From Kribbella caucasensis (GTDB taxonomy: Bacteria; Actinomycetota; Actinomycetes; Propionibacteriales; Kribbellaceae), in assembly GCF_004361855.1 (NCBI RefSeq), contig NZ_SNWQ01000001.1:310001-374000 (forward strand): a stretch of 64,000 bases of DNA. The letters run 5' to 3'. Every line of letters starts with the position of its first letter. The stretch's first letter is position 1. Both the position numbers and the translations under genes were made by a program. Below are positions 60,417 to 64,000 of this stretch, in pieces. Under the pieces are notes generated by a model, which did not search any database, had not been told where the DNA came from, and saw only the letters and a list, made by a program, of their open reading frames with translations.

Positions 60417-61307
60417 TCAGCGGTTCGGCGTGGGGGTGCCGAACAGGAGGCGGTGGGGGTTGTCGTGGCGGATCACCGCGGTGGCGGCTGCGCCCTGACG
60501 GAGCTCGGTGATTCCGGCGTACGGGCGGTCGGTGCCGTGTACGACCTGGTCGATGCCGAGGATCCGGGCGACCGCGTCGATCCCCTGCGGGCCGTAGCTC
60601 GAGGTGTCGACGTACAGGTTGGGGTCGATGGTGCCGAGCCGGCCGCCGCGGGCAGCGAGGCGTTCATGGTGCACCGGCGCGAGTCCGGCCGCGGCGACGA
60701 AGCACAGCCGCAACCGCGGGAACTCCCGACGACCGCCGTACGCATGCCACGCCCACCAGGCCGCCTGCAACTGCAGCGTGTAGTCCACCACCGGTGCCCA
60801 CCAACCCGGCACCTCAACAGCCGGTACTGCGGGACCGGGGTGCACCAGGATCGGCTTGCCGGCCCCCTCGGCGACGGCTAGCAACGAGCCGACCTCAGCC
60901 CAAGCCTCCGGCGTACCGAGAACGTTCGCAGGCAGCTGAAGACCCAGAAAACCCTCGGAAAACAAGGCTTCCAGACCTTCGACATCCGGGGAGAGCAAGT
61001 TGACCGAGGCCCAGGCGTGGAACGGTTCGGGCAGGGCGGCGGCGCCCGTGTGCCAGGCATCGAGCAAAGCGGTGTCGCCGAGCTGCTCGATTCCCAGCGG
61101 ACTGGACAGCGAGACGGCGGCCAGGGTGGTGCCCGCGTCCTGCTCCAACGCGACCCGCTTGTCCACCTCATGGGCGGCGGGGTCGATCTCGTACGGCGCT
61201 TCGCCGGCGGTGTGGAGCATCCAGCCGGTCAGGTACGGCGGCTCGGTGCGGGCGCGCAGAGAGTCGATGAACTCGGCCGGCCACAGATGCTGGTGGACGT
61301 CGATCAC
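60417..61307 (-). CDS. Amidohydrolase-family protein (ACMSD/AIM-type)
   Basis: A 296-residue TIM-barrel metal hydrolase. DVHQHLWPAEFIDSLRARTE gives the metal-binding HxH; LVHPGPAVP (third His) and the late VVHGTDRPYA (catalytic Asp) follow. The group includes decarboxylases and lactonases such as ACMSD and 4-oxalomesaconate hydratase-like enzymes. Two LacI-type operators lie 31-68 bp upstream, so it is probably induced by a substrate-derived effector through the divergent LacI protein. The exact reaction is unknown. Confidence 0.78.
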   Translation of the reverse strand: MIDVHQHLWPAEFIDSLRARTEPPYLTGWMLHTAGEAPYEIDPAAHEVDKRVALEQDAGTTLAAVSLSSPLGIEQLGDTALLDAWHTGAAALPEPFHAWASVNLLSPDVEGLEALFSEGFLGLQLPANVLGTPEAWAEVGSLLAVAEGAGKPILVHPGPAVPAVEVPGWWAPVVDYTLQLQAAWWAWHAYGGRREFPRLRLCFVAAAGLAPVHHERLAARGGRLGTIDPNLYVDTSSYGPQGIDAVARILGIDQVVHGTDRPYAGITELRQGAAATAVIRHDNPHRLLFGTPTPNR

Positions 61308-61338
61308 GCGCTCATCTCCTTCCGCCGGCGCTGAATTT

Positions 61339-61374
61339 GAAGCGCTTCACGCACACCTGAGTGAAGCGCTTCAA
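61339..61374. promoter_or_regulatory. Pair of LacI-family operators
   Basis: TGAAGCGCTTCA occurs twice, at 61339-61350 and 61363-61374, each a perfect palindrome with the central CG typical of LacI/GalR sites. Centres are 24 bp apart. They lie between the divergent amidohydrolase and LacI genes. Confidence 0.9.
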
Positions 61375-61444
61375 AGGAGCCGTTGTCAAGCGGTATCTCA
61401 CGGCGGACGGAAATGTGTCCATGGTCATGGTTAGGCTCAGCCGC

Positions 61445-62455
61445 ATGTCCGGTACTGGCCGCAGGCCGACCCTCAAGGACATCGCCGCAGACACGGGCCT
61501 CTCGATGGCGGCGGTCTCCTACGCGCTGCGCGGTCTGCAGGGCACTCCCGAGACGCGGCAGCGCGTGCGGGAGGCCGCCGAGCGGCTCGGCTACCAGGCC
61601 GACCCCGTCGCGCGGGCGCTCGCGTCCGGCCGGAGCGGGTCGGTCGGCGTGCTCTGCGCGTCGCTGGAGGATCTCTGGCAGCAGCGACTCGCCGCCGCAC
61701 TCGGGCGCGAGCTGCTCAGCCCGGAGCGGAACGCCTGGATCATCGACTCCGCCGGTGACGCCGACCGGCAGCTCGAGCTCGCCCAGCACCTGGTGGACCA
61801 CCGCGCCGACGCGATCGTGGTGATCCCGATCGACCCGGCCGCCAAGGGCTGGGCCGAGATCGCCCGGCAGGCCCCGGTGATCGCGGTCGGCGACGCGCTG
61901 CCCGCGGCCAAGGCGAAGTCCGAGGTGCTGTTCGACAACGAGACAGGCATCAGTACTGCGCTCCGCCGGCTGGCCGAGGCGGGTCACCAGACCGTCGCCG
62001 TACTGAGCCCGTCGCGCCGATCCGTGGAGCGACCGGCCGAAGAGATCGCGCAGCGGGTCGCGGTCAGCCTCGGACTGAACGTCAACCTCGTCCCATGCCC
62101 GCACGATCTCGCCGGCGCGACCGAGGTCGCCCGCGCGGTGTTGACCGGTACGCCGCGGCCGACCGGGATCCTCGCGTTGGCCGATTCGATGGCGTTCGGG
62201 GTCTACGCCGCCTGCTCCGAGCTCGGCATCCGCGTGCCCGACGAGCTGTCCCTTCTCGGGTATGACGACCAGCCGATGTCCCAGCTGCTCACGCCGCCGC
62301 TGTCCACCTTCCACTGGCCACTCGACGAACTGGTCACCGACGTCGTCGCCCGCGTCACCTCGGCGATCGACACGAACCGCCGGGTCCGCCGGACCACCGT
62401 CGTCCCCGAGCTGATCGAACGCGGCTCGGTCGCCGCCCCGCCCGCGAAGGCCTGA
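61445..62455 (+). CDS. LacI-family transcriptional regulator
   Basis: A 336-residue LacI protein. The helix-turn-helix and hinge helix lie at about 5-62 (PTLKDIAADTGLSMAAVSYA; RLGYQADPVARALASGRSGS). The periplasmic-binding-type effector domain follows (DAIVVIPIDPAAKGWAEIAR; ILALADSMAFGVYAACSELG; LGYDDQPMSQLLTPPLSTFH). ATG 61445 is preceded by TAGGCT about 9 bases upstream, so it may be leaderless; the upstream frame to 61361 would run through an operator. It probably represses itself and the divergent amidohydrolase. Confidence 0.9.
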   Translation: MSGTGRRPTLKDIAADTGLSMAAVSYALRGLQGTPETRQRVREAAERLGYQADPVARALASGRSGSVGVLCASLEDLWQQRLAAALGRELLSPERNAWIIDSAGDADRQLELAQHLVDHRADAIVVIPIDPAAKGWAEIARQAPVIAVGDALPAAKAKSEVLFDNETGISTALRRLAEAGHQTVAVLSPSRRSVERPAEEIAQRVAVSLGLNVNLVPCPHDLAGATEVARAVLTGTPRPTGILALADSMAFGVYAACSELGIRVPDELSLLGYDDQPMSQLLTPPLSTFHWPLDELVTDVVARVTSAIDTNRRVRRTTVVPELIERGSVAAPPAKA

Positions 62456-62554
62456 CGGCGACCTCCAGTCACCCAGTACAACCACACCCGCGAAACTAGA
62501 CCAATCTGGTCGACTTAAATCCCACCGTCCACCATGTGAACAACCTGCCCAACT
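62456..62554. other. Gap between convergent LacI and SDR genes
   Basis: A 99-bp gap with a comparatively A/T-rich middle (AAACTAGACCAATCTGGTCG). Only a short dyad GACCA-ATC-TGGTC is visible; no terminator hairpin or gene is seen. Confidence 0.5.
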
Positions 62555-63379
62555 TCAGGGAGATGGGCTGCGGAGTTTCTCTGTGGTCACCCACAAGCGC
62601 CTGGCGAGCGACTCGTCGTACGAGGCCGGCGAGGACCGGACGGGGGTGAAGCGTTCGTAGTACCCGCTCGGGACTTCTGGGCCAACGGCCAGGCGGACGA
62701 CCGGTTCGGCGCCGCGGCGGGCCGACAGGGCGAAGGCGTGGATGGCGGCGACCTGCAACTTCGGGAACTGCCGGCCAAGGTCGGTGCGAACCACACCGGG
62801 ATGCAGTGCGGTCACCGCCAACTCGGGGCGGCGGCGCTGGAGTTCGTAGCTGAACAGGAGGTTGGCGAGCTTCGTCCGGCTGTAAGTCAGGAACGGGTCG
62901 AAGTCGTGCTCACTGTTGAGACTTGCGAAATCGTCGGGGTCGATCCGGACGGGACCGCCACGCATGGGCGACCGGTGGCCCTCGGAGTTCACGTTGACGA
63001 CACGGCTGCCGGGGCGCATGAGCGGCAACAGGTTTGCGGTCATCGACCAGGGGGCGAGGTGATGGACGGCGAGGTTCAACTCGATCCCCTCTGCCGTCTC
63101 CTGCCGGGTGCGCGTCATCACCCCTGCGTTGTTGATCAGTACGTCGACTCGGTCGGTGGCCGCCGCGATCGCGGTGGCCACTCGCTCGACACCTTGTACT
63201 ACAGAGGCGTCCGCGGCGATGACGGTCGCGGCGGGGAGTTCGCGAGCCAGGTCGGCGGCGCGGTCGGGATCACGGCCGACCAGGAACAGCCGATGACCTT
63301 CGCCAGCGAGTTGACGGGCCGCGTGCCTGCCAAGGCCGGAGGTGGCGCCGACGAGTACCACGGTCTTCGGGCCGGCCAT
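62555..63379 (-). CDS. Short-chain dehydrogenase (retinol dehydrogenase/WWOX-like)
   Basis: A 274-residue SDR. VVLVGATSGLGRHAARQLAG (about 7-26), NNAGVM (about 82-87), the Ser in VVNVNSEGH (shifted relative to VSS), and LTYSRTKLANLLFSYELQRR with the Tyr/Lys pair, then ALHPGVVRTDL, match the retinol dehydrogenase/WW-domain oxidoreductase-like group. Its first 181 bp overlap the preceding gene in another frame. Substrate unknown. Confidence 0.85.
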   Translation of the reverse strand: MAGPKTVVLVGATSGLGRHAARQLAGEGHRLFLVGRDPDRAADLARELPAATVIAADASVVQGVERVATAIAAATDRVDVLINNAGVMTRTRQETAEGIELNLAVHHLAPWSMTANLLPLMRPGSRVVNVNSEGHRSPMRGGPVRIDPDDFASLNSEHDFDPFLTYSRTKLANLLFSYELQRRRPELAVTALHPGVVRTDLGRQFPKLQVAAIHAFALSARRGAEPVVRLAVGPEVPSGYYERFTPVRSSPASYDESLARRLWVTTEKLRSPSP

Positions 63380-64000
63380 CGCGCCTCCGGGGTGATGCGG
63401 TTGAGGCCGAGGGCTTGGGCAACCACGCGATCGCGGAGTCCGGCCGGGAGCTTCGTCAGGATGCTCAGACTGCGAGCGTCGCCGACGAGATAGCGGCGCT
63501 TCGGACGACGGGCTTCGACGGCGCGCGCGATGGTCTCCGCCACCTTCTCGACCGGACCGGGCTTAAACCGGGCGTTGGCCTTCTCGTAGGCTTCGAGATG
63601 TGCTCGGTAGAGCCGCACCCGATCCTGCTCGGCCTGGCTCTGCGCCTCTTTCGCTGCCGCACCCGCCTTGTCGAAGATCGCGGTCGCCGTCGAACCCGGC
63701 ACCACCACCGACACCGGGATCTTCCAGGCGGCGAGTTCCAGCCGGAGCGCGTCGGACAGGGAATCCAGGCCTGCCTTGCTGGCGGACAGCGCCGACAGCA
63801 ACGGCATCGCGACCTGACCGGTCGGGGCGCTGACGTTGACGATCCGCCCGGCCCCGCTCCGGATCAGCGGCAGGAACTCACGGATCACGGTCGCCGGGCC
63901 CAAGGTGTTGACCTCGAACTGACGACGCCACTCCTCTGCCGGGACCAGTTCCAATGGACCCTGCACGATCACGCCGGCGTTGTTCACCACCGCGTGCAGG
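63199..64000 (-). CDS. SDR-family protein lacking the catalytic tyrosine (5' end outside window)
   Basis: A partial SDR, beginning before the window edge. It shows VVNNAGVIVQGPLELVPAEE, the Ser strand RIVNVSAPTGQVAMP, and SALSASKAGLDSLSDALRLE where the YxxxK motif should be: the Tyr position is Leu (CTG). The SDR-like part ends near RVVAQALGLNR (about 63395); the frame then runs 66 more codons, overlapping the next SDR, with low-complexity residues (WYSSAPPPALAG). The missing stop may reflect a frameshift or a genuine C-terminal extension. Confidence 0.75.
   Translation of the reverse strand, partial: LHAVVNNAGVIVQGPLELVPAEEWRRQFEVNTLGPATVIREFLPLIRSGAGRIVNVSAPTGQVAMPLLSALSASKAGLDSLSDALRLELAAWKIPVSVVVPGSTATAIFDKAGAAAKEAQSQAEQDRVRLYRAHLEAYEKANARFKPGPVEKVAETIARAVEARRPKRRYLVGDARSLSILTKLPAGLRDRVVAQALGLNRITPEARWPARRPWYSSAPPPALAGTRPVNSLAKVIGCSWSAVIPTAPPTWLANSPPRPSSPRTPL

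Noticed and set aside
1..64000. tRNA, rRNA, transposase or phage integrase genes
   Set aside because: None could be recognised on either strand; dyads found were short hairpins or the elements listed, not cloverleafs.

Overview
The window is high-GC actinobacterial DNA: G/C-biased third codon positions, many GTG starts, several apparently leaderless starts, HspR/HAIR heat-shock control, an IclR-type regulator beside a hut cluster and a Zur-type zinc-starvation ribosomal protein set. The mix of large secreted and sugar-uptake genes with AbiEi/DUF559, GNAT and SDR paralogues fits the Nocardioidaceae/Kribbellaceae, most likely a Kribbella-like soil organism. That assignment is inference from gene content, not a database match. 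No tRNA, rRNA, prophage, transposase or CRISPR array was seen.

Layout. 1-5.2 kb: two LysR regulators, a small protein, an XRE-NB-ARC-TPR regulator and a lipoprotein. 5.2-10.1 kb: an SDR and a carbohydrate ABC transporter (two permeases and a binding protein, no ATPase) divergent from a FadR-type GntR regulator. 10.3-15.3 kb: a secreted beta-helix protein, a PLP aminotransferase, a DUF3800-like protein and a proline-rich membrane protein. 15.4-24.1 kb: the HspR regulon, with clpB under one HAIR operator and dnaK-grpE-dnaJ-hspR under two. A decayed polysaccharide-lyase fragment, a GNAT gene and a striking array of hairpins lie between them. 24.2-26.8 kb: GNAT, a sialidase-like BNR protein and an AbiEi/DUF559 gene bracketed by two copies of an unusual palindromic element. 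26.8-39.2 kb: histidine degradation (hutH, hutU, a betaine-type ABC transporter, an M20 amidohydrolase, hutF, hutI) with a nearby IclR regulator. 39.2-45.9 kb: secreted esterase; zinc-free S14 and L33 divergent from a COG0523 protein and bL31B around a Zur-like box; a second, divergent HAL-family lyase; a secreted SGNH hydrolase. 46-54.7 kb: a complete kdpFABCDE potassium system with an extra tiny membrane peptide gene. 55-64 kb: PhzF, RidA-like, a MarR-GNAT fusion, a primase-like fragment, a methyltransferase, a cysteine-dioxygenase-like protein, a LacI-regulated amidohydrolase and two SDRs, the last cut by the window edge.

How genes work together. HutH, HutU, HutI and HutF would take histidine to N-formylglutamate. 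No HutG is present, and the M20 enzyme in the operon is the obvious candidate for the last step. The embedded ABC transporter is a likely uptake system for histidine or urocanate. A 16-bp palindrome shared by the hutH promoter and the second HAL-family gene suggests a common regulator, perhaps the IclR protein.

Most unusual finding: a family of roughly 100-bp palindromic elements at 25730-25833, 26721-26814, 43003-43102 and, weakly, 10114-10202. Their long inverted arms differ in sequence, yet each pair is complementary and separated by a near-constant 55-58 bp. Three share the core CTGAGCGTGGGACCAGG or a close variant. Two copies with the same arms, in opposite orientation, enclose the AbiEi/DUF559 nuclease-like gene.
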